Of a DNA stretch of 64,000 nt, positions 1-12,519 are shown piece by piece. Within the stretch, counting starts at the first letter, position 1; every line of letters starts with the position of its first letter. The notes under the pieces are model-generated. The model worked only from the letters and a program-made list of their open reading frames with translations, had not been told where the DNA came from and ran no database searches. Source of the DNA: Enchytraeus crypticus. Taxonomy: Eukaryota > Annelida > Clitellata > Enchytraeida > Enchytraeidae. The stretch spans positions 36,001 through 100,000 of the forward strand of contig CAJHZI010000261.1 in NCBI GenBank assembly GCA_905160935.1, given 5' to 3'. Made by a program: the position numbers and the translations under genes.

Positions 1-162
1 AAATTAAAAAAAATTAAAACGAAAAACCTGAGACCGAAGTAAAAAGTTTCAATTTACACTTATTTCACGGGCGAAAAACATCAATCATTTTTACAGAACC
101 ATGATCGAAGCAATGTTAGTCCAGTTACCGGTCCGTTGATGACTTAAAGTCTTTGGCTTCTG

Positions 163-363
163 TTGATATTAGAGCAAGGAATAAAAGCCGAGCATCCGGA
201 GTCTATTTTAGAAAACGAGGAAAATGAAAAAGACAAAGAAGCCAAAGGAAAATTAAGTTTAAAAGTGTTGCCAAAGATGTCGACCACTAAAACAAGACTA
301 CCGGTAGTGATCAAAGTGTTATTTTTGGACAATGTTCTCAAGGTGCAGGATTCATATCCATGA
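163..363 (+). other. Unrecognised short reading frame
   Basis: A 66-codon frame, acidic and lysine-rich (several Glu-Asn-Glu and Lys-Asp-Lys runs), lying just before a family B element. I see no convincing splice sites and recognise no domain. It may be a relic of an exon or of a transposon, or chance. Confidence 0.15.
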
Positions 364-411
364 TTCACCCGACACTGATTTTCTTTGTTAAAGCAATAAT
401 TTAGTATATCT

Positions 412-790
412 CCGTATGTGCTCGAGTGTGGTTGGATAACTGCAGAATAGGGCAACCGCAAAGAATCTGCCGCGTGTACGTAAGAGGCGACTAAAGCCGG
501 AGCTGAGGATGGCAAGAGGGGACCCACCTCACCATGAAATTTTTTCCCCCAGGATTAAATGATAATTAATCCGTCTAACTGAGAAAGGCAGCGGAAAACC
601 ACCTCAGAAGCCATAATTTTCTCAAGCTATAGGCTACATTAGGTATGGATAAGTCGTAGACTTTGTAAAGGGAATAATTTTTTGATCTAAGGAGTGCATT
701 ATGGAGCGAGAAAACTGCCTTGAGTATGAATATGAGCCTTGAACCTTCCACTTTACCAGTGTTTACTGAAGAGAGAGAGAGAGATCACAG
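412..790 (+). mobile_element. Family B short element with (GA)n tail
   Basis: Nearly full-length copy matching 46,340-46,695 along its whole length. It has the shared core (GGCAACCGCAAA, then GTACGTAAGAGGCGACTA), then a body with AACCACCTCAGAAGCCATA and GATCTAAGGAGTGC. It ends in a degraded hairpin region followed by a short (GA)n run. No coding capacity; SINE-like or another non-autonomous element. Confidence 0.7.
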
Positions 791-1690
791 ACACATTCAG
801 TGTAGCGATGCCTTAAGAATTGATCCCCAAGGAGTTAAAACCATTGAGTTTATTAAAACTGCTTTTTGTTCTCATGACTACATATGATAAACGGCAAATA
901 TTCCTGGCATAATTTTTTTATTTTTCGTAATTTCGATATTTCCTCATTCCTCTCCAGGATATTAACAACTGTTGCCTGTTTCTAGCCTATCAATGACAGC
1001 CGACGCGGGATTAAGAATAACCTTCCATCACCCTGGTGCCTTATTCATTCAAAGCTGTCGGCATTCGGTCCTACATAGTCCATCCAAATACTGACAGCTC
1101 TAAACTTTACATAATTTACATATCTTTATATGTTTGACATGCTCGTTTTTCCAAATGTGCTAAACATCTCACCAAACATATAAAAACTGTATATATTAAA
1201 AAACATAACTCATGTTGTCTGTATTTTGTAGGGAACTGAATATACTAATTAATAGAAAGCTTTTGGTTTCAAGTCTGGAATTCGGCCCCTCCAAAAACCC
1301 CTATTACCGTTTTCACCATGTGAGGTGAAATATAAATATTTCGTGAAACGAACGCTTACAAAATTCAGTTTCGGATGTTTACACCCTTGAAGCAGGTTCT
1401 TTGAAACACTTCAGCTATAGCACAACTTCGGCTCCAACCATGTACGGATGCTTTTCTATTTTAAGAAAATACAGCACGCAACGGGTACTATTACTGGCTC
1501 ATGTTACATGTATAACCTCAGAACATGTGGCATTTGTCAGTTATTGAAAAAAACTTAAAATCACGAGAAGGCAGCATAAGCTGCGAAGAGGCGATAGAGA
1601 AAAATGAAAACAAGTTAAATGTCTGTGTAGAACTGAATTATGAAGTAAGAATAAGTTTTTATGAAATATGGGTCTTATTCTTGATAAATC
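791..1690. other. Gene-free stretch
   Basis: AT-rich unique-looking DNA. I see no exon with splice signals, no RNA gene and no recognisable repeat. Confidence 0.5.
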
Positions 1691-1821
1691 TGGTAAAGCT
1701 AATTTTAGCGTCAGTTTCCTCACTCGAAAACGATGTCAGTGACGGGCGAGCCCAGGATTTGAACCCCGCACCTACTGATCCGCCGTCGAATAACTTACCG
1801 TCATCGCCACTGGATCCAGCC
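1691..1821 (-). mobile_element. Family A tRNA-derived SINE
   Basis: Antisense copy. Read on the minus strand it begins GGCTGGATCCAGTGGCGATG, carries a B-box-like GGTTCAAATCC and ends near the GACGCTAA form of the conserved 3' motif. About 130 bp, diverged. Confidence 0.75.
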
Positions 1822-2160
1822 CGTGGAGTCATGTTCGTTCTTGGAACCATGTTCCTTCTAAGTTTATTTCTTTTAGCCTATTTTTTTATAAGACACTGAC
1901 TAATTCAAGTCAGTATCCTTCCAATGCAGAATATTACAAACAGCCCACGATATACATGTAAATTGTAAATTGGAGAGTTTGCTTTGTGTATGATATGACT
2001 CAAGTCTTTATTTATCGTAGAGGGTGCATATCGTGACAAATAATTTTAAGAAGATATCATGGCCAGAAAGATATCAAATATTTTTAAGATTTTTAGAAGA
2101 TATCATGAAAGACGTGACTTTGATTTTAGAATAATGAACTTCACAACACCTAATATTGCC

Positions 2161-2352
2161 CTGTAGGCTAGACGCTCTGTAGGCTAGACGCTCTGTAGGC
2201 TAGACGCTCTGTAGGCTAGACGCTCTGTAGGCTAGACGCTCTGTAGGCTAGACGCTCTGTAGGCTAGACGCTCTGTAGGCTAGACGCTCTGTAGGCTAGA
2301 CGCTCTGTAGGCTAGACGCTCTGTAGGCTAGACGCTCTGTAGGCTAGACGCT
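2161..2352. repeat. 16-bp minisatellite, about 12 copies
   Basis: Perfect or nearly perfect tandem copies of TGTAGGCTAGACGCTC. The homogeneity suggests recent expansion. Confidence 0.95.
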
Positions 2353-2740
2353 AGGCATCTTTGATTAATTATAATTACTACATTAAAACACATAATTGCC
2401 TTCTGAGTAGAATTAATATATTTAAGAGATATTCCGTTAAAGTTCTTGTAGGTATCAAACGCAGACAAATCAACCATTTACAAGTTAACCCTAAACACTA
2501 ATGAACAAATCAAGAAAATCAAAAGGTGTATGCTTATAACCGCCATGCCTTCCAGAGCCATTCAATAAAATTTTAACTATACTATTTTGGTTGGGAAAGA
2601 GTAGTCTCCCTATCAATGCCATAAAATTTCTGACTGAAATTTACAGAGAAATTCTTAAGAACCTCGAAACGATAGTTCAATATAAACGAGCTTTGACTTT
2701 AGTTAGTTAATTAATTAGCTAATCAGTAATTGCGTTCCTC

Positions 2741-2907
2741 AAATTGAGTTCATTAGAGGCACTTAAATTGAGTTCATTAGAGGCACTTAAATTGAGTTCA
2801 TTAGAGGTACTTAAATTGAGTTCATTAGAGGCACTTAAATTGAGTTCATTAGAGGCACTTAAATTGAGTTCATTAGAGGCACTTAAATTGAGTTCATTAG
2901 AGGCACT
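2741..2907. repeat. 24-bp minisatellite, 7 copies
   Basis: Seven copies of a 24-bp unit beginning AAATTGAGTTCATTAG. The unit length is a multiple of three, so an open frame of repeated Leu-Ser-Ser-Leu-Glu-Ala-Leu-Lys runs through it. There is no start context or splice support for a gene. Confidence 0.95.
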
Positions 2908-3297
2908 AGATTTGAGAATGAAGCAAGCAAAGGCATGTTAAGAAGTAGTCTGTTTAACGTCAAGTTCATGAGCACAAAGCTTCTGCTTTATGAAATTCAC
3001 TAACTAATACATGTAAAACTAATAAATATGCACAGTATGACTTTCAACATCCGACTGATAGTGTCATGAATATAACATATGGAATTATAATTTATCTATA
3101 TACTTTAAATATTTTAAATATATTAGTTGCTGACCTTCACAACCTTGTACGGGTAGATAACAACGGGAGAGTTTAAGTGCTTCAATTACATTTTCAGCGC
3201 ACAAGTGGAAAAAATTTCTTATCTACTGGCGCTAATTCAGTTGTATAAATCACGTGAAAAGAAATTGCTTACCGTCTCTGATGATGTTTAAAGGATG

Positions 3298-3510
3298 AGT
3301 GAGAGAGAGAGAGAGAGCGAGAGAGAGAAAAAGAGAGAGAGAGAAAGAGAAAAAAAGAGAGAGAGAGAAAGAGAGAGGAGAGAGAGAGAGAGAAAAATAT
3401 GTTTATTAGATCCAAACACAGCATCTATCATACAAAACATACCACAAAGCTCCTGTACTTCATGAGTGAGAGAGAGAGAGAGAGGAGAGAGAGAGAGGAG
3501 AGAGAGAGAG
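3298..3510. repeat. (GA)n-rich microsatellite, two blocks
   Basis: Two impure (GA)n blocks (3,298-3,395 and 3,470-3,510) around an 80-bp unique spacer. The apparent Ser/Leu-rich minus-strand frame is a by-product of the repeat. Confidence 0.9.
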
Positions 3511-3666
3511 TGAAATCTCATATTTAATTGAACCAATTCAACGGATTATTTCCCAAATTATTTTTATATCTAAAACGTTCAATTGCATTCATTTATTTTT
3601 TTTGTTGAACGGGTTACTATTAATCTTAATTCAATTAATTTGTTTACTTATTACGTTGTTATTTAA

Positions 3667-3795
3667 TTTTCATCATCATTTCTTAAATCCCCGTTTAGTT
3701 AGAGCTGGTTTTATAATTAATTTTTTTAGTAATTTCAGTAGTTTAGTCGCTCACCAACCGAATGCAAAAATTCCAAAAACAATTTGTGAACGTTG
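3667..3795 (-). mobile_element. Family C SINE, antisense
   Basis: Starts with CATCATCAT, which is the (GAT)n tail reversed, then TTCTTAAATCCCCG. It reaches GCTCACCAACCGAATGC, also present at 21,118 and 60,059. Diverged and truncated. Confidence 0.6.
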
Positions 3796-4680
3796 ACTAA
3801 AGAATAATTAAATTATTCTTAAATAAAATATATATATATGGGTCCTATATATTTAAATAATATAAATTATTGAAATATATCCATGCAGACAAAAAGTCAA
3901 AGCGATTGATAGTATTGGTAAAATCAAAATGTTTTGAAAGTAAAGAACGACTGTTGGTCCTGGGGTTTGAACCCGGTACGCTCTACTCAGAAATTTGGAA
4001 ACAGAGCATGACCTAACAGAGCATGCCCCTAGTTTAGCGAACAGAGGTACACTAGATTTATTCAGTGAATATATAATTGAATAATAATATATATTATAAT
4101 AAAATAATAAATATATATATATATATTATTCAGTGAATTGAAATATAAATTCTAATTGAATTTAAAGATGAATTTGTAACGTGTATTTTGTAAAGCGAAT
4201 GTCTTACTTACGGATTTGCTTCCTGTAGGCCTATATTCATAAACGCTCAATGTTGTATCTGATTTATTCCATTCCAGCAGTCAAACGATCTACAATAACC
4301 GCAAATATCGAAATTTTAAATATGCATGTACGTGCATATATAGTTATACAGCGATTAATCTGTTTGCGCAAAACACCTTAATTTGTCCTCTTCCACTGAC
4401 AGGTAAATGCAGAACTAATTCTGTAGCAACTCTCGAATGACACAGTCTTTATGGAGCCGTGGGATGTGTGCTAGAGAGCTTCGCTTAGCTGTAATCTACG
4501 GTAAGAACTACTGCTTTGAGATCAGGACTTTCACCTATATCACGTCTGCTGAAGTAAATATTCGAAAGATCTAGTTTAGAGAGATCTTAGAAGATCTATT
4601 ATATCTTACCTTGACATAGTTCTCTTACTAGTAACTACTGTATGCACAGAAAAAACAAGTAAAATTATAATTTAATTTAG
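3796..4680. other. Gene-free AT-rich stretch
   Basis: Contains short (TA)n runs near 3,827 and 4,080-4,130. No exon or RNA gene seen. Confidence 0.5.
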
Positions 4681-4772
4681 CGATGCCAGTGTCGGGCGAG
4701 CCCAGGATTTGAACCACGCACCTAATGATCAGCGGTCGAGTTTCTTATGGACTTCGTCGCTGGCTCCAGCCA
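4681..4772 (-). mobile_element. Family A tRNA-derived SINE, truncated
   Basis: Antisense. The minus strand carries GGCTGGAGCCAGCGACGAAG and GGTTCAAATCCTGGGCTCG. The 3' end with the TGACGTTAA motif is missing. Confidence 0.75.
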
Positions 4773-4889
4773 GCATTTTGAATTAGTATAAGCATTAAAA
4801 GTTAATTGTTTTATTTAATGTCATTGAATAGCTGCACTAATATTGTACTAGTAGTTAAAACATAACAATTAAATGTATTCTTTATGTAT

Positions 4890-5008
4890 TTAATCTTTCT
4901 CTTGTGGTCTCTTTGTACTCAGTCGTCATCGCGTTGCGCCTGTTTGTGTAGAGTCTCCAAGTGACGTCCCTGACATTGCCTCTTGACGAGGCCCTGGATG
5001 TTAAATTC

Positions 5009-5040
<32 letters not shown>

Positions 5041-5041
5041 A
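4890..5041 (+). mobile_element. Family D SINE with (GATT)n tail
   Basis: Matches 23,325-23,490. Shared blocks include GTGGTCTCTTTGTACTCAGT, GACGTCCCTGACATTGCC and GTTAAATTCTTATTGATTG. It ends in six GATT units. Confidence 0.7.
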
Positions 5042-5164
5042 AATATGTAACGATATCACACAGGCCTATATTTTTCATGTTTAAGTAGTAAAATGTTAAG
5101 CTAATGCAAATTGGATCAAACTATCAGCTTAATGATATATTTTATTATGTTCTTATGTTTTTAT

Positions 5165-5360
5165 AATGTTTCTCCATGTGGAGGCCAGGACACCTGAAGA
5201 ACAGACCAATCGCAAACTGAACGTGTCTTATAAGACGACAAGTACAGTAAGCAAGAACAGAGGATGGCAATGTGAAACCACCTTAGAAACGATATTATTC
5301 TCAAACTGTAAGATACATGTGTAAATACGGCTTAGTTTTTGTGAAGGAATTAACTCGGTA
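5165..5360 (+). mobile_element. Family B related element, diverged
   Basis: Carries the shared core as GAACAGACCAATCGCAAACT, then GAGGATGGCAATGTGAAACC and GTGAAGGAATTAACTCGGTA, in the order seen in full family B copies. The hairpin and (GA)n end are missing. Confidence 0.6.
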
Positions 5361-5419
5361 ATCAGATACATCCAGTTGGCTCCGCAACTTCTTAAAATAA
5401 ATCTAATTAATATACCGAA

Positions 5420-6335
5420 AATTAGAGCTCAATAAGTGCTAATTTTTGCTGTGAGTCCCACAGTAGGACCTCTCTCAGTGTGGTACGTATTGCGTACCAA
5501 AATATGCGGAACCAACTTGACGCTGGATCCACAACTTTCACATTCTAATTTCAAGCCGATGCTACAAATTGGAACTCAGCAAGTATTTATTTTTTCTGTA
5601 AGTCCCGCAATTAGAGCTCGCTCAGTTTGATACTTATCAGGTACCAAATTTGAAGCCAGCGTCAAGTTGGCTTCGATTTCAAGTTGGCTTCAAGTTGGCG
5701 GGGCGGCCCCTGGGCCGGGCAGCCCCCCGGGGAGGGGCAACCCGCGGGGCAGCCCCAGGGGCGTAGCCCCCCGTGGCGGGACACCCCCCAGGGCGGGACA
5801 CCCCCGGGGCGGGGCATCCCCCAGGGGCGGGGCATCCCCCCGGGGCGTGGCACCCCGGGGCGGGGCACCCCCCAGGGCGGGGCACCCCCGGGGCGGGGCA
5901 CCCCCCGGGGTGGGGCAGCCCACGGGTGGGGCAGCCCCCAGGTGGGGCAGCTCCCCCAGGGCTCCCGGGTGAGAGCGAGAAGCTGCCGCAGAGGCACTTT
6001 AATTTACCGGTTAAATAAACTGGACACGGCTCGTTAGATTAAACCGCCTTTCAGAATTAGCATTTTAATGTTTGTTTAATTTTAAATTACAATTAAAAAT
6101 ATACTGAAAATGTAGAATTACACGGGCAAAGAGTATTTTGACAAATTGCCTCTGACCCCAAAAATGTACCACCAAGTTCCAGTACGCTATAAGTACTGAA
6201 CGGAGCGAACTCTAGTTATGAGGGTTGCAGCAAAAATTAGCACTAATTGAGCTCTAATTTGGTACATAGTTTTTACATTTATACACGAACGTTGCGGATC
6301 CAACTTGACGCTGGCTGCAAATTTGGTACCCAACT
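5420..6335. mobile_element. Foldback-type element with GC-rich core
   Basis: Two pairs of inverted segments flank an extreme GC-rich core. Bases 5,421-5,455 are the reverse complement of about 6,222-6,262 (shared GCAAAAATTAGCAC). Bases 5,640-5,670 are the reverse complement of 6,300-6,330 with one mismatch in 31. The left arm also holds a diverged tandem copy of itself (5,426-5,500 and 5,574-5,649). The core, 5,697-5,965, is a 17-18 bp imperfect tandem repeat of the type GGGGCGGGGCACCCCCC in otherwise AT-rich DNA. The core is open in several frames only because it has too few A/T bases to make stops. I infer a non-autonomous foldback element; no transposase is visible. Confidence 0.6.
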
Positions 6336-6966
6336 ATCAATTGTCAATTTAATATTTGAAACATTAAAACTAAATAAATGAAAACATAATTCACACAATT
6401 TCACTTATATATTTATTTATTTTAGACAAATGATGCTAGTAGCATTGTCAATTTTACATTTAACAATCTTAATGATTTCAAATATCTAGGCTTCTGTTTA
6501 CAAGAGCAAATAGTCAACTGGTGGATAAAGACTACCATAGCGGAGATTTCTTTATAACATTTTGAACATAATTTTGCACGTTTTCTATACAATAGCAGTT
6601 GAGAAATATAGATATGTAACCCCCATGACTCTGAACTTCATTTTAAGGCACTATTTGAATTCCTTCCAGCTAATTACTGAGACAAATGGATCTATTTGTG
6701 CCTGGTGGTGATGGTACGTGTGTTTAAAATTAACAAAATGTCAACTTAAATTTTCTGGTCAATGAAGTCTTTTTTATAGAACTATAGACGTTTTATCGGC
6801 GTGTCTTAACAGTAGGCCCAGTAGGCCTTAGTATTTCGAGCAGAATATGGAAAATTATGAACACGAGATAAGGTTCCCTTTATTCAATAGGAAAAAATAG
6901 ATAAATAGTTCTCGCGATATTTTTCTAAATCTTCACTTACCGCTCCTCTGTCTGTCTATCTGTCTC
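6336..6966. other. Gene-free stretch
   Basis: AT-rich, with no exon, RNA gene or known repeat recognised. Confidence 0.45.
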
Positions 6967-7036
6967 TCTCTATCTCTCTCACTTTCACTCTCTCTCTCTC
7001 GCTTTCTCTCTCACTCTCTCGCTCTCTCTCTCTCTT

Positions 7037-7087
<51 letters not shown>

Positions 7088-7116
7088 TTCTCACTCTCAC
7101 TCTCTCTCTCTCTCTC

Positions 7117-7155
<39 letters not shown>
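6967..7155. repeat. (CT)n microsatellite
   Basis: About 190 bp of nearly pure CT with scattered TTTC and CACT interruptions. Confidence 0.95.
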
Positions 7156-7156
<1 letters not shown>

Positions 7157-7679
7157 AGCGAATGACCTGGTTGACAAGTAAGCGCCTCTTCCTAAGCTGC
7201 GGTTAACTCTCCGGCAAGGCTACAGATTTGACCTTAAGAGCTTCCGGTGATGTTGCTCCGCTTGATCCCTGATCCCACTCCACTCAATGATCCCACTCTG
7301 ATCCCACTCCACTCGCTGTATTCCTGTCAGACAAACCCACTACTGTACGTGGTGCAAGGCTTTACGCCTTCGTAGACAAGCAAACCAGAGTTGAGTTCAT
7401 ATCAATCAATTCTTACAAACTTTCGTTTGGCTCAAAACGCTAGAGAACTGATACAAGAGCTTGATTGTAGTGGGCAACATCAATCAGCCGTTACATATTC
7501 AACCTAATTTTAAATAACCATAACCATCAATCTAATTTCATATCACCATCTGAGCTAAAATTAATTCTGATAACCTTGACACTTGAGCCAAAATTCAAAC
7601 AGAGAATTGTATAATCTATTTAGGTCATACTAAGATTCTTCTAATTTTATTGATACAAGAAAAATGCTCGTAAGAACTC

Positions 7680-7745
7680 CCCCCCCCCCCCCCCATACAC
7701 ACACAAACACACACACACACACACACACATAAACACTCACACATG
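7680..7745. repeat. Poly-C run and (CA)n microsatellite
   Basis: A run of 14 or more C followed by (CA)n. Possible Z-DNA or G-quartet-type low complexity; no gene. Confidence 0.9.
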
Positions 7746-7799
7746 CACTATGTAACTGTTAAGATTTAGCGGAATATGTTAGAAGGCCTCGTTCGTATT

Positions 7800-8110
7800 T
7801 ATTGTATCAAAAAGTGCGTCAGTTGACAAGAAACGAGAAGAAAGTAAGGGCAGAAAACATTAGTATCAACAACAAATATGGGAAACTAAAGACAAAAGTA
7901 AATGATGTAACACAAAGATGGAGAGAATTTTTGGAGTATTTTTGTGAAAAAGTCCAAACAATCATCAGCAGAGGATTTTATATTAGAATAAGAACTAATG
8001 ATAGAACATGACCGAACCTGGTTTATTAAAATGAAAGAAGAAAGTTATGAAATCATTATTGACATGAAGAAATTAAAACTCTAAGTGATCTATTGGCACA
8101 GGTCGATAGA
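7800..8110 (+). mobile_element. LINE fragment (region between endonuclease and RT)
   Basis: The frame from 7,802 contains NNKYGKLKTKVNDVTQRWRE followed by FLEYF. That is the typical linker of non-LTR retrotransposon polyproteins (general form: K-D-G-K-L, then R-W-x-E-x-F-E-x-L-Y). Downstream frames (TEPGLLKMKEESYE) resemble the segment just before the RT domain. Only about 300 bp survives; both ends are missing and the frame is broken. Probably the same family as 24,690-25,262 and 52,030-52,380. Confidence 0.6.
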
Positions 8111-8555
8111 CATGAAATGAAATGCTGCTAATAAAATATGATTGTTTAACAAATTCTTTGATTAATTCACACAAATGTAGTAAACATATAATTATACCAA
8201 GCAGAGAGCCATGGTGCAAACTGCAAGGCTTTCGTTAATTAAAAAAAATTAGTCTGCTTTTGCCAAAATTATTATCTGCAATGTTTCTTTGATAAGAATT
8301 ATAATAGCCAATGGCCAATTTATAAGAAAATTAATATTTGTCTATGATGAGGATTTGAAAAAGACAAATATTTTACGGGCCCTTTAGTAGTTCGTTCTAT
8401 CTGTCCTAATTGCTAACTAATATTAGGTTTCTTTTGTTTAAAATCCGGAAAGTTTAGTCATATATAAAACAATACTTAAACTTAAAATTTAAACTTTAGA
8501 GTTGATAAAGAAGGCCGAAATAGTTATTGCAATGCACTATTTGATTAGTCAAATT

Positions 8556-8560
<5 letters not shown>

Positions 8561-8595
<35 letters not shown>
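8561..8595. repeat. (GA)n microsatellite
   Basis: About 17 GA units. Confidence 0.95.
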
Positions 8596-8600
<5 letters not shown>

Positions 8601-9905
8601 CTTTTTTCTTTTATTATAGCTCTAGAATATAAAAGAAGATATATTGAAAGTCTTGTAATTGGAAAGCATGCCACAGTGACTGCAGTCACTTATAAGCTAG
8701 GCTATTGGAGTTTTCATTGACATCTTTTCATTGACATCTAATTGACATGTGTTTTCTAGCCTAATTTACTAGGCACAATAAGGGTTTGCTTATCTGATAG
8801 CTACTCTGTTGTAATAACGGCAGACAGTGGTATTTACTATTTACAGTATGTCGGCACTAATAGCCCTGCTAGTGATAAAAGAAAATCGAGCGATAGGTTC
8901 AAATTCCAAGTTCTCACAAATCCAGAATGCCTGGTAGTCTAATAACTCTTCAAAGTTCAGTATTACATATAGGCCTACTTTAGTCATTTCTGACTGTCTT
9001 GAAGAGCTTCCATGTGCTTTTGATTTCCAGTTAAAGCAGACTGGGGTGTCATTTATTCCAGAAGATCACAAAACCTTCAAAATTTGACAAGTTATATTTA
9101 ACTAGGAGCTCTTTGAGCGGTAAAATTGTGCGTGGCCTACTAATGTGAGCATATAAATGAAGAAAAAACCATTTGTGTTGTTAACTTTGGAATGAGAGAT
9201 TTTGCAATTTTGCATAATATTTATTATCGGCGTTGTATCCAGGCAAAGTCAGCATGTGCTGCTCGTGACCCATGAGGCAGCTAAAATCAAAGCCTGAGGA
9301 AGGCAAGTGAAAACCACCTTTAAAGTCACACTCTCCCTACGCTAATGGATCTATGCAATTCGATTTTATAAGACTTGTATAGTTAGAAGCCAGTCAATTT
9401 ATAATGTTCAATTCTATGTGACGTCGAAGGAAATTTTAGGTAGGAATACGTAAAGTTTGGATTTCGTTCAATTGTGAGCACTCCGTAGTTTGAACAATTT
9501 TTAAAATGAATCTGAAACAATTGGAAAACCTTGCTATGCCGGTATTGTAGAAAATGAATATACGAGAAGCCTCTGTTGAGGCTTTGTCCAATTTTCCAAG
9601 TCCACAGTGACTTCTTACCAGTTAGCTTAATTAATTAATTAGTGGATTAATTAATTAGTGCTTCCATTTCATTCTCTATTCAATTCAATGGTTTGCTCAG
9701 CATTTTATCAGCGGCGGCTTCGAATATTATTCAAAATTAGGACGAGAGAAAGTACAAAGTACTGGAACAAGATTAAATGAACTTAAAGTAAATATGTTAA
9801 AACGATGAAGGCTCACCAAGATGGCACCAAATAGTGCGCAATGTTATCTACAGGATAACATTGCGCATAATATTTTTTAATTGATAACATACTTTTTTCT
9901 CTTAA
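8596..9905. other. Gene-free stretch with a family B scrap
   Basis: Mostly unrecognised. Bases 9,265-9,345 resemble the central part of family B (GAGGAAGGCAAGTGAAAACC). No exon seen. Confidence 0.4.
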
Positions 9906-10075
9906 ACTTCCTTTTCTTTAATTCAGTTTACATTGGAGTGATTTTTTGGATTTTAGAATATGCACCGTTTTGGACAATTCATTTTGCTCGCCGGCTTGAT
10001 TTTGACTCAGTAGTGCTCGATGTTGTCATTGATGACTGTAGCACTCTAATTGTTGTTATTATTATTATTATACAA
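9906..10075 (+). mobile_element. CR1-type LINE 3' tail, 5'-truncated
   Basis: Matches the 3' UTR of the CR1-type LINE at 47,980-48,985. Shared blocks: TTGCACCGTTTTGGA-like, CTCGCCGGCTTGATTTTG, GTGCTCGATGTTG, TGTAGCACTCTAATTGTTG. Ends in (ATT)n, the usual microsatellite-like 3' end of this family. Confidence 0.8.
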
Positions 10076-10387
10076 CATGTACTAGAGTGCCCGCCCGAGG
10101 TCCCTCACCCTGAGGTGTCCGCCTGAGGTCATGCACCCTTGAGGGGCTCGCCTGAGGTCCCGAACCCCTGAGGTGTCCACTGAAGAGTATCCAATCAAGT
10201 AGAACCTTATCAGGATTTTCCTGCAAACAGCTTCAGCGCTGATTGCTTGACAAGATAAAGTAATGGACATATCATCGTTGAAGTCCATCATTTATAACAT
10301 CCAGATGCTGTTAGCGCTAAGGACTACAAGTAATTCACCCAGAGATGAGACCTATGATATCAGTGATAGGACCAATGATACCAGTGA

Positions 10388-10505
10388 TAGTGTAATTGTG
10401 ATCTTGTAATTGTGATCTTGTAATTGTGATCTTGTAATTGTTATCTTGTAATTGTTATTTTGTAATTGTTATCTTGTAATTGTTATTTTGTACCTGTTAT
10501 CTTAT
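10388..10505. repeat. 15-bp minisatellite, about 8 copies
   Basis: Units of TTGTAATTGTKATYT with a GTGATC to GTTATC/GTTATT shift along the array. Confidence 0.9.
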
Positions 10506-10844
10506 ATTAGTACACAGGATTCTCAAAAGCAGCTCTAATATATTTACGATGGAAGCCGAAACAAGACGTCAGTGACTGACGTTTAGACTGAGCATACACT
10601 AAATTCCACTTCATTTATACAAATGTACGATCCTTTTGTTATCAGAGTCAAGTACTCCTTATCACTCTCTCTTAAGAGCTTTAAGATGAACAAATGCAAA
10701 AGATAAGAGCAAGCTTTTATTATAAACAAAATTGTGAATAAACATTATAATGAGGTTCTTAGACGTAAGCGTTCGAAGTGATTCAACTTGAATTTAAATT
10801 TACTCCGCCAAATCTAAGATTTTTCGCACTGTTAACAGCGAGCA

Positions 10845-10990
10845 GCTGAAGAAAAGACAGATGCAAACTGCACGTGTCGTAAGAGGCGGCTAATGTAATC
10901 TGGTCCGATAATTACGGCCAATAACAGGCACATACTCTGCGTTAAAGAACCAGACATCATGGTGTGATCATTGTGGCTGAAAAAATGTAA
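10845..10990 (+). mobile_element. Family B/C core fragment
   Basis: Carries GCAAACTGCACGTGTCGTAA followed by GAGGCGGCTA, the shared core of families B and C. Flanks are not recognisable. Confidence 0.5.
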
Positions 10991-12519
10991 AGCCTCATTT
11001 TCATGGGTGAAATTTCAATTTTTATCTATGTAAATTTTGTAATCTTTTCATAATTGATGATCTGAACTGGGTTATTGATGTAGTGTTAATGCTTCAGAGC
11101 GCTTATAACAAACAATGGTTATTCAGATCTTAATTGTTGCTGCTGAGACGCTTGATTTAACAACAACTAATTAAAGTAGACTGGATTTCGCTCAAATTAG
11201 AGAAATATGAACAATATGTAAGATTAGGGGAGAGAGAGTATTAAATTATGTATTAAGTGGTTTAGAGAAGAAAGTATTGCAGAGAGATACATGCAGAATA
11301 AATGTAATCTAAATTTGAATACAAGTAAAAGTAAAAACTTTTTATGATAAATTTAAGAATAAATTGCGTAAAAGGACCAGCTAGCCTCTAAGTTGCTGAA
11401 TAGAATGATATTTACCGTATATTTTACTTACAATGCTCTTACATGTATGTTTGTTGTAGTTCACAGTTTTTATTTTGTGTTCTGTTCTCTGATTGTACTT
11501 CCCTATCATCCCTTGACGGATTAATAAAGATTGATATATACCAAAAACCTCAAATATTATATGTAACAGTCAATTTCGTTAAAATGATTTCAAACGCAAT
11601 TTACTTGTGCTACAATGTGTCTCATTATATTAAAATGAAGATGTAACTGAAGATTTAAGAAATCAAAGTACTGAATTCTCTAAAAATAAGCTTACAACTA
11701 ATTTTAGATTTTAAAACTTTAATAAATAGTTTAGTTTCGTACCCCGACCCTAGCTAAACTGGGTTTTAAGGGAAGGTGATAATGACGATAAATAAATAGC
11801 TTAGTTTTGATTTTTAAAAAATTAGAAACGAACTTCCTGAGATTGTGATATGGCAACACTGTTAATTGAACGAAATTACCATTGATTCAGCACAAGTTGT
11901 TGGTATAATCGACGATCAGCCGGCAGCCCGTGATCTAAAGTCCAGTTAAGGCTGCGTAATGTGACTACAAGTCATGATGCTACATGGATCTTATGCACAT
12001 TATAATGCATTATATAACTAGGCCTACAGTATAATCTTATGCACAGATAATTAAAAGATATTGAACTTTGGATAGAATTTGATTTCCACAAGTTATACTT
12101 CATGTAATAACAGTGGAAGTTTACTTTAGAAGATAGAAACTGTTCTTTGAGGAAGTTAGTTATTCAGTTAATATCACTTGGAGTTAGCAGAGTTATATCG
12201 GAGATGCGCAATATTTCATTGGAAATGACAAACTTTCAAATGGGAAGGGGAATCTCTTAGAATCGAATAAACGGCGTTGTTTGCAGAATAACGCTTCAAT
12301 CGAAATCACTGAGAATTTAACATGAACAGTTGAAAATTAACTTCGATTAAGGTTTGAAAACTAAATTATTAAGCAGCTTGCGGAAGGCTGCATGTTTTAC
12401 AAAGTAGCGAATATCCGGATGTTAAGAATGAGTGATTGTAGAGGATTTTCTGTACTTTAAGATGTAGTCTTAACAGTCAAATATATGTAGAACACCGAGC
12501 AACTTATTCGATGAAAGAA
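10991..12519. other. Gene-free stretch with a family C 3' end
   Basis: Bases 11,735-11,795 (CCCGACCCTAGCTAAACTGG, then a GATAATGACGATA tail) are a 5'-truncated family C copy. The rest is unrecognised. Confidence 0.5.

Noticed and set aside
2161-2352. CRISPR-like array
   Set aside because: Units are contiguous with no unique spacers, and the genome is clearly animal.
5662-6037. Five overlapping Gly/Pro/Arg-rich frames on both strands
   Set aside because: They come from a G/C-only tandem repeat that cannot form stop codons. Collagen-like appearance is a composition effect.
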